From the NCBI GenBank assembly GCA_934504065.1, contig CAKSVQ010000021.1, forward strand, positions 1 through 24,045: a stretch of DNA of 24,045 nt, in the 5' to 3' direction. Origin of the DNA: an uncultured Dysosmobacter sp. (GTDB taxonomy: Bacteria > Bacillota > Clostridia > Oscillospirales > Oscillospiraceae). This document shows positions 7,130-14,484 of the stretch, in pieces. The notes below the pieces were generated by a model. That model had not been told where the DNA came from and did not search any database. It was given only the letters and a program-made list of their open reading frames with translations. The position numbers and the translations under genes were made by a program. Each line of letters starts with the position of its first letter. Position 1 is the first letter of the stretch.

Positions 7130-7200
7130 TCCGTTTGGGCGAAAAAGCGCAGTTTCTGCTGTTGAATCAGTTCTAGGTTTGGAAACCGCATTGTGGACAT

Positions 7201-7230
7201 GGAAAAACCGCCCTTTGGGGCGGTTTTTCC
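7201..7230. terminator. Terminator downstream of the small membrane protein gene
   Basis: A perfect 12-bp inverted repeat (7201-7212 with 7219-7230) with a 6-base loop has A5 on one arm and T5 on the other. It ends transcription of the minus-strand gene at 7288-7743 before the barnase promoter. Confidence 0.8.
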
Positions 7231-7287
7231 GAGTCGGCTAAAAAGCCTCGCAGGGTTTCGCGTCCGAAGCCGCTTGATGGAGGAACT

Positions 7288-7743
7288 TCAGATTGCGCGC
7301 TTTTTGCTGCGGGAGGCTCCGGCGGAGCGTCTGCCGCGCTTTTGCATGGCGCAGACGCCTGTGCCGATCCCGATGCCGGCCAGCGCCCCGTCACACAGCA
7401 GCAGGAGGAACAGCAGGGCAAAGGCCACGCTCTCCGGGGCATACTGCCCAGTCAGGCGGGCGAAAAGCTGCACTGGGACGCGAAGATTGCCAAGGCCCGC
7501 GCACAGCAGCAATATCAGCGCCAGCAGGACCGCCCCAGCGGGCCAGACCCGCTTGCCGCGCCCTTTCAGCAGGCGGATCAGGGCGGCGGTGCAGACGGTG
7601 GAGACGAAGAAAACGGCGGAAAGGCACACGGCTGTGCCCAGAGGCTGCAAAAGCTGGGCAGACAGCCACGCCGCAAGGGGGATGATGGCGGCGGTGAGAC
7701 AGGCGACGTGAAGTTCAAAGGGAGTCCAGCGGTTCTTTTTCAT
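7288..7743 (-). CDS. Small four-helix membrane protein, unknown
   Basis: I do not recognise this 151-residue protein. It has four hydrophobic helices (roughly residues 11-34, 36-60, 67-87 and 104-131), a basic loop (KGRGKR) between helices 2 and 3, and a strongly basic tail rich in Lys, Arg and Ser. This is the layout of a small integral membrane protein with both ends inside. GGAGGT lies 7 bases before the ATG at 7743, which is preferred over an in-frame ATG 7 codons upstream. It is transcribed alone, with its own terminator, and lies back to back with the small ORF at 7966. Confidence 0.65.
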   Translation of the reverse strand: MKKNRWTPFELHVACLTAAIIPLAAWLSAQLLQPLGTAVCLSAVFFVSTVCTAALIRLLKGRGKRVWPAGAVLLALILLLCAGLGNLRVPVQLFARLTGQYAPESVAFALLFLLLLCDGALAGIGIGTGVCAMQKRGRRSAGASRSKKRAI

Positions 7744-7830
7744 AAAGGGCACCTCCATTGCCATGGTGTTTTGCGTGATACGCTTCTATACTATAAGACG
7801 TAAGAAACGGCGAAAATGAGACACCAAATT

Positions 7831-7857
7831 CGAAAAAAATCGAAAAAAATTTTTTTC
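7831..7857. repeat. A/T tract with tandem 10-bp repeat
   Basis: CGAAAAAAAT is repeated twice head to tail (7831-7850) and runs straight into a T7 tract. This very AT-rich patch stands out from the GC-rich surroundings. It lies in the divergent region between 7743 and 7966, and may be bent DNA or an UP-like element. A TATAAA at 7892-7897 could be a -10 box for the next ORF, but I see no good -35. Confidence 0.6.
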
Positions 7858-7965
7858 AGAGAAACTGTCCCATTCGAAGCGGGCGGAGCGTTATAAAGAG
7901 TAGACAACACCAAAGGCCGCGGACAGCAGCGAAATTTCAAATTTTCTGATTTGAGGTGGACAGAT

Positions 7966-8121
7966 ATGGAAGCTTCTCCTTTTATCGTGTGGGTGGACGC
8001 CAAGCAGAAGATCGCGTCGTTTTCTGAAGAGCAGGGTTACGCCAGAATGGCCTTTGCACAGCATGACTACTTTATCGCCTATCTCATCGAGCTGGGGGAT
8101 AAGTGGTTCAAGTTCAAATGA
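7966..8121 (+). CDS. Small protein of 51 residues, unknown
   Basis: An ATG at 7966 with GAGGTGG 6 bases upstream opens a 51-codon frame ending in TGA. The product begins MEASPFIVWVDAKQKIASFS and ends in YLIELGDKWFKFK. It is soluble, mildly aromatic and mixed in charge, without a signal peptide, metal motif or membrane helix. Codon choice resembles the neighbouring genes. It lies 107 bases before the ECF sigma gene, which has its own promoter in between, so it could be a separate transcript or part of a longer one. I do not know the family; confidence rests on the ribosome site and codon use. Confidence 0.55.
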   Translation: MEASPFIVWVDAKQKIASFSEEQGYARMAFAQHDYFIAYLIELGDKWFKFK

Positions 8122-8145
8122 CTGCCTGAAACAGGGGAAAGGTGG

Positions 8146-8174
8146 TTGCCATCCGGGCGGCCATCTGATAAAAT
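8146..8174 (+). promoter_or_regulatory. Sigma-A promoter of the first ECF sigma operon
   Basis: TTGCCA (8146-8151), a 17-base spacer and TAAAAT (8169-8174) preceded by TGA (extended -10). The leader of about 48 bases contains a small GGCGG-ATA-CCGCC hairpin at 8192-8204 just before the ribosome site. Confidence 0.6.
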
Positions 8175-8228
8175 CGACTCATCGACGCACGGGCGGATAC
8201 CGCCGATGCGGGTATGAGGTGATTTTTC

Positions 8229-8750
8229 GTGATCGTCTATACGCAGATGATCGAAGATCCGGACAGCCGGACGAAGTTTGAAAAGATATATGTGCAATAC
8301 CGCGGCGTGATGTACCACGTCGCGTATCAGGTCCTGCGCAACGAGCAGGACGCCGAGGACGCCGTGCAGCAGGCCTTTTTGTCCATCCTGAAGAATCTGG
8401 ACAAGGTGCGCCGGGTGGACGGCCCGGAGACCCGGGCCTATGTGACCATCATTACCGAGCACAAGGCGGTGGACATGATCCGCCAGCGCCAACGGCTGAC
8501 CACGGTGGAATTTGAAGAGGGTGTCTACGGCATCGCGTTCCAGCCGCCGGGGGACCATGGCATCGGCGACGCCATGGCAGGTCTTCCCGCGCAGTATCGG
8601 GAGGCGCTGCTGCTGCGCCATGCGCAGGGGTACACCACGCAGGAGGTGGCGGAAATTCTGGAGCTATCGTATGAAGCGGCCCGGAAGCTGCTGTATCGGG
8701 CGAAGGAAGCGCTGAAAAAACAGTTGGGAAAGGAGGGTATTTCCATATGA
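8229..8750 (+). CDS. ECF-type RNA polymerase sigma factor
   Basis: The 173-residue protein has region 2 at about 16-90 (YRGVMYHVAYQVLRNEQDAE, then AVQQAFLSILKNL) and region 4 at about 118-165 (LPAQYREALLLRHAQGYTTQ, then EVAEILELSYEAARKLLYRA), with no other domain. It therefore directs RNA polymerase to a small set of promoters, usually envelope-stress or surface genes. The start is a GTG at 8229 with GAGGTGAT 5 bases before it; no ATG fits. Its last codons overlap the next ATG by four bases (ATGA), the normal arrangement for a sigma factor and its membrane-bound inhibitor. Its target promoters are unknown. Confidence 0.9.
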   Translation: MIVYTQMIEDPDSRTKFEKIYVQYRGVMYHVAYQVLRNEQDAEDAVQQAFLSILKNLDKVRRVDGPETRAYVTIITEHKAVDMIRQRQRLTTVEFEEGVYGIAFQPPGDHGIGDAMAGLPAQYREALLLRHAQGYTTQEVAEILELSYEAARKLLYRAKEALKKQLGKEGISI

Positions 8751-10189
8751 GTCAGGAGCCTTTTGCCAACGGTTTTCACGATTTTTCGGATGAAGCGCTG
8801 GATGCCGCCGCGAAGAGCGCGCTGGGCGCGATGATGGCATCAATGCCGGAGGAGCCGGAGGACCACGATTTTTCCCTTGCGTTTCAGGCGAAGATGGAAA
8901 AGCTCTGCGTACGGGAGCGGCGGCGCGTACGGTTGCGCCGGGTCTCGAGACGTGCGGCCATGGTGGCGCTGGTGTGCGTGGCCACGCTGGGCGTGTGGAT
9001 CGCGGCGGACACGGATGCCAAGGCGTCGTTTTCCCGCTGGTTCCGGGAAAAATATGAGAGCTACGTCTCCTATTCCTTCCGGGGCGACATTGAGGAGGAC
9101 GCGGAGCTGATGCTCCCGCAGGAGGAATTTGAGCCTGCCCGGCTGCCAAAGGGCTACCACTGGCAGGAGAGCGGCACCACCAACAACGAGACCGTCATCC
9201 TCTATCAAAATGACAGCGGGGAACAGATGGAGTTTGGCTATGCGTGGCAGGCCGCGGAATACGGACGGACAGCCGAGGACTGGGACGTGGAGCTGGCAGG
9301 CAAGACCCGCAGCAGTGTTCCGGTGGGCGAATACGCGGGCGAGCTGTTCACCGGAACAGAGGAAAATATTTTGATGTGGACGGCCCGGGACACAGCGTTT
9401 TACATCGGGGCGTCCCTGTCGGAGGAGGAACTTTTCCGCATTGCCGAAAGCGTGCACATTTCCAACCGGGACGCGCTCCCCACACCGGACGGATACCGCC
9501 TGAGCATCCTGCCGGAGGGCTATGCACTCTCTGATGAGGAGACGGTCGGCGGTGTGACCACCCGGACCTACCGGAACGCACAGGGCCGCGAGGTGACGTT
9601 TACCTACGGTGCCAAGCTTCGCGGGGAAGACCTCTTCCCCAAGTCTGCCGGAAAGGTGGAGTGTGGCACGGTGAACGGATGCAAGGCCCAGCTGCTGCGC
9701 GCCAAAGCGCCGGGGGAGACCAGCGCGGTGCTGTGGACGGATGAGAGCGGCGGGATGCTGTGCCTTTCCGGTCCGCTGGAGGAAGAAGAGCTGCTCCGCG
9801 TGGCGGAAAACGCCGTCCCGGTCTACCGTGCGCTGTATGCCCCTGCGTGGGTGCCGGAAGGCTATGCGCTGGACCCGCTGGGAACGATGGGCGGCGCCGA
9901 TTCCTGCATGACCAGTTATGTCAGCGCGGATTCCAGCGATGTGCTGGTGTTCGATTGCTTCTATATCCACTCCGGCCTTGGCATGGCCCTCTCCGCCGAG
10001 GAGGAGACGTGCACCCGGGAGGATGTGACGGTGAACGGGCTTTCCGGCGACTTCTACCAAAGCAGCCGCGAAGACGATTCCAACGCGCTGATCTGGTTCG
10101 ACGAGGACGCGGGTGTTTCTTTCTATCTGGGAGGAGAGCTGGATAAGGACACTCTGCTGAAAATCGCGGAAAGCGTGGCGCATAAGTAA
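8747..10189 (+). CDS. Membrane anti-sigma-like protein with three DUF4367-like repeats
   Basis: The 480-residue protein has a cytoplasmic part of about 68 residues (no zinc-binding HxxxCxxC motif seen), a basic stretch, one membrane helix (about 69-87) and a long outer region. The outer region contains three copies of one domain: 133-236, 255-357 and 369-478. Each opens with LPKGYHW, LPEGYAL or VPEGYAL. Each closes with an EEELFRIAESV-like helix, preceded by an ILMW or VLW strand and a short beta-rich core. This is the DUF4367 pattern common in clostridial anti-sigma proteins. Coupling to the sigma gene by ATGA overlap supports the role: the inner part would hold the sigma factor while the repeats sense an outside signal. 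The ligand is unknown. Confidence 0.78.
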   Translation: MSQEPFANGFHDFSDEALDAAAKSALGAMMASMPEEPEDHDFSLAFQAKMEKLCVRERRRVRLRRVSRRAAMVALVCVATLGVWIAADTDAKASFSRWFREKYESYVSYSFRGDIEEDAELMLPQEEFEPARLPKGYHWQESGTTNNETVILYQNDSGEQMEFGYAWQAAEYGRTAEDWDVELAGKTRSSVPVGEYAGELFTGTEENILMWTARDTAFYIGASLSEEELFRIAESVHISNRDALPTPDGYRLSILPEGYALSDEETVGGVTTRTYRNAQGREVTFTYGAKLRGEDLFPKSAGKVECGTVNGCKAQLLRAKAPGETSAVLWTDESGGMLCLSGPLEEEELLRVAENAVPVYRALYAPAWVPEGYALDPLGTMGGADSCMTSYVSADSSDVLVFDCFYIHSGLGMALSAEEETCTREDVTVNGLSGDFYQSSREDDSNALIWFDEDAGVSFYLGGELDKDTLLKIAESVAHK

Positions 10190-10193
10190 GATT

Positions 10194-10229
10194 CTTTCGA
10201 AAAAGTGGCAAAGCCACTCCTCCGAAAGT
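10194..10229. repeat. Dispersed palindromic repeat, copy A
   Basis: A 36-bp imperfect palindrome built on AAGTGGC-AAA-GCCACT with outer arms CTTTCG/CGAAAG. It is identical at 28 of 36 positions to the element at 14449-14484. Both lie directly behind a gene end. Confidence 0.6.
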
Positions 10230-10231
10230 CT

Positions 10232-10263
10232 AAAGTCCGCCGGGCATTTGCCCGGCGGACTTT
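10232..10263 (+). terminator. Terminator of the first sigma/anti-sigma operon
   Basis: A perfect 14-bp GC-rich stem (10232-10245 with 10250-10263) with loop ATTT runs into TTTT and lies 42 bases after the anti-sigma stop codon. Confidence 0.85.
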
Positions 10264-10290
10264 TCCTATAAGGGGACGCAAAAATCGGAA

Positions 10291-10319
10291 TTGCGCTTTA
10301 GGGCAGTTCATGGTATAAT
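10291..10319 (+). promoter_or_regulatory. Sigma-A promoter of trpS
   Basis: TTGCGC (10291-10296), a 17-base spacer and a perfect TATAAT (10314-10319) with extended -10 TGG. The leader is about 45 bases and holds only a 6-bp hairpin (10333-10349), too short for a T-box riboswitch. Confidence 0.75.
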
Positions 10320-10371
10320 ACATAAATTAAATTACCGCCCTGTGCGGTATGGAACAATGAGGTGCCATTTT

Positions 10372-11373
10372 ATGGAAAACGAGACTCGGAAAAAGAGAAT
10401 TTTCAGCGGGATCCAGCCGAGTGGCGAGCTGACCCTTGGTTCTTACATGGGTGCGATCAAAAACTGGGTGCAGCTTCAGGATGAATATGACTGCATTTAC
10501 TGCATTGTCGATATGCACGCGATCACTGTCCGGCAGGACCCTGCGCAGCTGCGCCGCCGCTCCGTGGCCCAGCTGGCCCAGTATATCGCCTGCGGCCTTG
10601 ACCCGCAGAAGAACATCATGTTCATCCAGAGCCATGTGCCCCAGCACGCGGAGCTGAGCTGGATATTGGGCTGCTACACCCAGTTCGGCGAGCTTAGCCG
10701 CATGACCCAGTTCAAGCAGAAGTCCCAGCAGCACGCGGACAATATCACGGCGGGCCTTTTCACCTATCCCGTGCTGATGGCGGCGGACATCCTGCTCTAT
10801 CAGGCGGATCTTGTGCCCGTGGGCGAGGACCAGCGCCAGCACGTGGAGCTGACGCGGGACATTGCACAGCGCTTCAACGGCGTGTACAGCGACACCTTTA
10901 CTCTGCCGGAGGCGTTCATCCCCAAGATGGGCGCGCGGATCATGAGCCTTGGCAACCCTGCCAATAAGATGAGCAAGTCTGACCCCGAGGGGTGCGTATA
11001 CCTGCTGGACAAGCCCGAGGACATCCGGCGTAAGTTCAAGCGCGCCGTGACCGACAGCGAGACGGCCGTGCGCTTTGACAAGGAGAATAAGCCCGGCGTT
11101 TCCAACCTGCTCTCCATTTACTGCGCCGCCACCGGAAAGACCATGGAGCAGGCCGAGCAGGACTTTGCCGGGCAGGGCTATGGCGTGTTCAAGCCCGCTG
11201 TGGCCGACGCCGTGATCGAAATGGCCCGTCCCATCCGGGAAGAGTCCGAGCGCCTGATGGCCGACAAGGCCTATCTGGAGGGCATTTACCGCGAGGGCGC
11301 CCAGCGCGCGCAGTACCTTGCGAACAAGACGCTTTCCAAGGTGCACAGAAAGGTTGGCTTCGTCGCCCGTTGA
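10372..11373 (+). CDS. trpS: Tryptophanyl-tRNA synthetase
   Basis: The 333-residue protein is a class I aminoacyl-tRNA synthetase of normal bacterial TrpRS length. GIQPSGELTLGSYMGA (13-28) is the TrpRS form of the HIGH motif and NKMSKSDP (198-205) is the KMSKS loop. DMHAIT, TYPVLMAADILLY and VGEDQRQHVELTRDIA are typical TrpRS segments that form the tryptophan and ATP pocket. It charges tRNA-Trp with tryptophan. The ATG at 10372 is chosen because GAGGTG lies 5 bases upstream; an earlier in-frame start would lie before the promoter start site. The next gene begins 12 bases after the stop, so trpS probably heads an operon with the wall-sugar genes. Confidence 0.95.
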   Translation: MENETRKKRIFSGIQPSGELTLGSYMGAIKNWVQLQDEYDCIYCIVDMHAITVRQDPAQLRRRSVAQLAQYIACGLDPQKNIMFIQSHVPQHAELSWILGCYTQFGELSRMTQFKQKSQQHADNITAGLFTYPVLMAADILLYQADLVPVGEDQRQHVELTRDIAQRFNGVYSDTFTLPEAFIPKMGARIMSLGNPANKMSKSDPEGCVYLLDKPEDIRRKFKRAVTDSETAVRFDKENKPGVSNLLSIYCAATGKTMEQAEQDFAGQGYGVFKPAVADAVIEMARPIREESERLMADKAYLEGIYREGAQRAQYLANKTLSKVHRKVGFVAR

Positions 11374-11385
11374 TGGAGGATGGAC

Positions 11386-12510
11386 ATGATCGTGGATAAT
11401 CAGCTGATCGCCTATGTGGTGCTTGCGCTGCTGGTGGCGCTGGTAATCAGCTTTCTGATGACGCCGGTGGTGAAGACCTTTGCCTATAAGGTCGGCGCCA
11501 TCGATGTGCCGAAGGACGCCCGGCGGATGCACAAGGTCCCCATTCCCCGGCTGGGCGGACTGGCCATTTTCATCGGCTTTATCGTCAGCATCCTGCTGTT
11601 CGTGAAGATCACGCCGGAGATGAAGAGCATTCTGCTGGGCGCGGTCATCATCGTGGTGCTGGGCGTGGTGGACGATATTATGGCCCTGCCCGCGCTTTTG
11701 AAGTTCGGCGTGCAGATCGTGGCGGCGCTGTTTCCGGCGCTGGGCGGCGTGCAGATTTTGGCCTTTTCCAACCCGAATATTTTTTCGGACAACCTGTATT
11801 GGGTGCTGGGCAATTTGTCCATTCCCTTTACGGTGCTGTGGATCGTGGCCATTACCAACTCCGTGAACCTGATCGACGGGCTGGACGGCCTTGCCAACGG
11901 CGTGTCCGCCATTTCCGCCACCACCATGCTGGTGATCGCACTGGTGGGCGGGCAGAGTCAGGTGGCCATCGTGCTGGCGGCGCTGGTGGGGGCCTGCGTG
12001 GGCTTTATGCCTTATAATATCAACCCGGCGAAAATGTTCATGGGCGACACGGGCGCCACGTTTTTGGGCTATATTTTGGCGACGATGTCCATTCAGGGCC
12101 TGTTCAAGTATTACGCGGTGATCTCGTTCGTGGTGCCGTTTTTGATCTTGGGCTTGCCCATTTTTGACACGGCCTTTGCTTTCATCCGCCGCATCGCCCA
12201 CGGTCAGAGCCCCATGCACGCCGACCGCAGCCACATCCATCACCGCCTGATCGACATGGGCTTGAACCAGAAGCAGGCTGTGGCCACGCTGTATGTCATC
12301 TCCGCCATCCTTGGCCTGAGCGCCGTGGTGCTGACGACGGGCGGTGAGCAGAAGGCCATGCTGCTGTTTTTGACGCTGTGCATCGTGGCCATTGTGGCGG
12401 CCCGGGTGGTCTTCCCCAGAGAGGTGCGGGAAGAGCTGCATGAGGAGCTGGAAGAGCTGAAGGAACACAACCACCACACGGAAGGAAAGAAGGACGGCGA
12501 AAATGAGTAA
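11386..12510 (+). CDS. tagO: TagO/WecA-type undecaprenyl-phosphate GlcNAc-1-phosphate transferase
   Basis: The 374-residue membrane protein has about ten or eleven helices and the signature motifs of the MraY/WecA superfamily: VVDDIMAL (94-101), NSVNLIDGLDGLANG (158-172), FMGDTGAT (218-225) and HADRSHIHHRL (278-288). The last His-rich motif marks the WecA/TagO branch rather than MraY. The enzyme moves a sugar phosphate, usually GlcNAc-1-P, from UDP onto undecaprenyl phosphate. This is the first lipid step of teichoic acid, teichuronic acid or other surface glycan synthesis. The second of two ATGs is chosen because GGAGG lies 6 bases before it. The acidic, His-containing C-terminal tail is likely cytoplasmic. 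The end overlaps the epimerase gene by 8 bases, which supports a joint pathway. Confidence 0.88.
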   Translation: MIVDNQLIAYVVLALLVALVISFLMTPVVKTFAYKVGAIDVPKDARRMHKVPIPRLGGLAIFIGFIVSILLFVKITPEMKSILLGAVIIVVLGVVDDIMALPALLKFGVQIVAALFPALGGVQILAFSNPNIFSDNLYWVLGNLSIPFTVLWIVAITNSVNLIDGLDGLANGVSAISATTMLVIALVGGQSQVAIVLAALVGACVGFMPYNINPAKMFMGDTGATFLGYILATMSIQGLFKYYAVISFVVPFLILGLPIFDTAFAFIRRIAHGQSPMHADRSHIHHRLIDMGLNQKQAVATLYVISAILGLSAVVLTTGGEQKAMLLFLTLCIVAIVAARVVFPREVREELHEELEELKEHNHHTEGKKDGENE

Positions 12511-13648
12511 GCTTCGTATCATGAGCGTGTTCGGCACCCGGCCGGAGGCCATTAAAATGTGCCCGCTAGTAAAGGAGCTGGCCTCCCGGCCGGAGATCGA
12601 GAGCCTTTGCTGCGTCACTGCCCAGCACCGCCAGATGCTGGACAGCGTGCTGGAGGTGTTCGGCCTGAAGCCGGACTGGGACTTGGACATTATGACCCCC
12701 CGGCAGACCCTTTCCACCATCACCAGCAAGTGCCTTTTGGGGATGGACGAGGCCATCGACGCGCTGAAGCCGGATATGATCCTGGTGCACGGCGATACCT
12801 CTACCACCTTTGCCGGGGCGCTGTCCGCCTTTTACCATCAGGTGAAGGTGGGCCATGTGGAGGCGGGACTGCGGACTTATGATAAATATTCCCCGTTCCC
12901 GGAGGAGATGAACCGCAAGCTGGTCTCCTCCATTGCGGACCTTTATTTCTGCCCCACGGTGAATAACCGCAATAACCTTTTGAAAGAAAACATCACGCAG
13001 GGTCTGTTCGTCACCGGGAACACGGTGATCGATGCGCTGAAAACCACCGTCCGGCAGGACTACTGCTTCTCCACGGAGGAGCTCAACACCCTGCCCTACG
13101 GGGAAAAGAAGATCATCCTTGTCACCTGCCACCGCCGGGAAAATTACGGTCAGCCTATGCGGCAGATCATGCTGGCGCTGCGGCAGGTCGCTGAGCAGCA
13201 TGAGGATGTGGAGCTGGTCTATCCCGTCCACCTCAGCCCGGTGGTGCGGGAAGCGGTGGACAAGTATCTGCGGGGTGCGCCCCGGGTGCACTTGATCGAC
13301 CCCCTGCCTGCCGACGAGATGCACAATCTCATGGCGCGCTGCTACATGGTCATGACGGATTCCGGCGGCTTGCAGGAGGAGGCCCCGGCGCTGGGCAAGC
13401 CCGTGCTGGTGCTGCGCCGGGAAACGGAGCGGCCTGAGGCAGTGGAGGCCGGAACGGTGAAGCTGTGTGGCGTGGTGCAGGACGACATCGTCACCATGGC
13501 CGAGCGGCTGATCTGCGACAAGAGCGCCTATGCCGCCATGGCCCATGCTGTCAATCCTTATGGCGACGGTCACGCCTGCCGCCGGATCGTAGACGCGATC
13601 TTGTGGCATTTTGGCCGGGGCGACAAGCCGGAGGATTATTTGGCCTGA
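12503..13648 (+). CDS. mnaA: UDP-N-acetylglucosamine 2-epimerase (non-hydrolysing)
   Basis: The 381-residue cytoplasmic enzyme has the full set of family motifs: FGTRPEAIKM near the N-terminus, HGDTSTTFAGA, GHVEAGLRTYDKYSPFPEE, CHRREN, DSGGLQEEAPALGKP and RPEAVEAGT. It interconverts UDP-GlcNAc and UDP-ManNAc. ManNAc is the second sugar of the wall teichoic acid linkage unit in Firmicutes, so pairing with the TagO gene just upstream fits a wall polymer route. The genes overlap by 8 bases, and AAGGA sits about 10 bases before the ATG. The same enzyme is also called WecB. Length and motifs are normal and nothing looks damaged. Confidence 0.93.
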   Translation: MSKLRIMSVFGTRPEAIKMCPLVKELASRPEIESLCCVTAQHRQMLDSVLEVFGLKPDWDLDIMTPRQTLSTITSKCLLGMDEAIDALKPDMILVHGDTSTTFAGALSAFYHQVKVGHVEAGLRTYDKYSPFPEEMNRKLVSSIADLYFCPTVNNRNNLLKENITQGLFVTGNTVIDALKTTVRQDYCFSTEELNTLPYGEKKIILVTCHRRENYGQPMRQIMLALRQVAEQHEDVELVYPVHLSPVVREAVDKYLRGAPRVHLIDPLPADEMHNLMARCYMVMTDSGGLQEEAPALGKPVLVLRRETERPEAVEAGTVKLCGVVQDDIVTMAERLICDKSAYAAMAHAVNPYGDGHACRRIVDAILWHFGRGDKPEDYLA

Positions 13649-13668
13649 GCCTTGGAAGGAGCGGAGAC

Positions 13669-14412
13669 GTGGAGAAGCAGAAACTCAAGTGGCTCACGTG
13701 GGGCGTGGCGCTTTTCATGGTGCTGGCGGTGGGCGTGATGCTCAGCGGCACCTTGCACCGCAGCGCTCACATCACGCTTCCGCCGCCGGAGGATGGCCAG
13801 AGCACTCCGGGGGATACCACCGGCGGCAGCATGCTGACGCTGGTGGAGGTCACGCCGGACACGGTGCAGGCGGCAGTGGAAACACTGGCAAGGCCCGCGG
13901 CCTATCGGCGTACGGTTACGGTGGAGCAGTTCTGGGACGGCGGCTCCGGTTCCTATGAGGTCTCCGCCGCTGTGGACGGTCTGTGGACGCGGACGGACCG
14001 CACCATGCCCGATGGCCGCGTCCGCCACACGCTGACCGGGCCGGAGCGGGTGTATATCTGGTACAACAGTGAAAAGACCATTTACTCCAGTCCCGTGGGC
14101 GCGGTGAACGCCGATGTGGAGCAGTCCATCCCCACCTATGAGGATATTCTTGCCCTGCCGGAGGAGAGTATCACCGCGGCGGACGAGCGGGTGGTCTCCG
14201 GGCTGCACTGCATCTATGTGGAAACGGCCCGGGATGAGCAGGGGTATTCGCTGCGCTACTGGGTCAGTTTGGATACTGGGCTTTTGGTGATGGCGGAAAA
14301 ACTGGAAAACGACACCACCGTCTACCGGATGGCCGCCCTCACCATGGAAGAGGGCGGCGGGGACGCGGACAATTTCCGTCTGCCGGACGGGACCTCCGTG
14401 CTGGCTGAATAA
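13669..14412 (+). CDS. Membrane-anchored LolA-like protein
   Basis: The start is a GTG at 13669 with AAGGAG 8 bases upstream, 20 bases after the epimerase stop. The 247-residue product has one N-terminal membrane helix (about 9-29) followed by a low-complexity Pro/Gly/Thr linker and an outer domain. The outer part is a run of beta strands with YRRTVTVEQFWDG, RVYIWYNSEKTIYSSP and YWVSLDTGLLVMAEKLEN. This resembles the half-barrel of LolA, RseB and sporulation lipoprotein YdcC, folds that hold lipids or lipid-linked molecules. No catalytic residues are evident. As last gene of the trpS-tagO-mnaA run it may act on envelope material, but that is inference. A strong terminator follows. Confidence 0.6.
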   Translation: MEKQKLKWLTWGVALFMVLAVGVMLSGTLHRSAHITLPPPEDGQSTPGDTTGGSMLTLVEVTPDTVQAAVETLARPAAYRRTVTVEQFWDGGSGSYEVSAAVDGLWTRTDRTMPDGRVRHTLTGPERVYIWYNSEKTIYSSPVGAVNADVEQSIPTYEDILALPEESITAADERVVSGLHCIYVETARDEQGYSLRYWVSLDTGLLVMAEKLENDTTVYRMAALTMEEGGGDADNFRLPDGTSVLAE

Positions 14413-14417
14413 GAATA

Positions 14418-14447
14418 AAAAACACACGTGGAAACACGTGTGTTTTT
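14418..14447. terminator. Bidirectional terminator
   Basis: A perfect 13-bp stem (14418-14430 with 14435-14447) closes on a GAAA loop, with A5 on one side and T5 on the other. It serves the convergent genes ending at 14412 (+) and 14485 (-). Confidence 0.85.
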
Positions 14448-14448
14448 G

Positions 14449-14484
14449 CTTTCAAAGAAGTGGCATTGCCACTTCTTTGAAGGT
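14449..14484. repeat. Dispersed palindromic repeat, copy B
   Basis: TCAAAGAAGTGGCA (14452-14465) and its exact reverse complement (14467-14480) flank a single base, inside a 36-bp unit similar to copy A at 10194-10229. It abuts the stop codon of the minus-strand gene. Confidence 0.65.

Noticed and set aside
7060..7200. Longer N-terminus for the barnase protein
   Set aside because: The start at 7200 lies upstream of the predicted promoter and places 47 residues before a perfect lipoprotein signal.
10320..10371. T-box or trp leader before trpS
   Set aside because: The leader is only about 45 bases with one 6-bp hairpin; no anticodon-binding stem or antiterminator fits.
10327..12807. 826-codon open frame on the minus strand
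   Set aside because: It is antisense to trpS, tagO and mnaA, is full of His, Gln and Gly and has no domain or ribosome site. Long shadow frames are expected in GC-rich genes.
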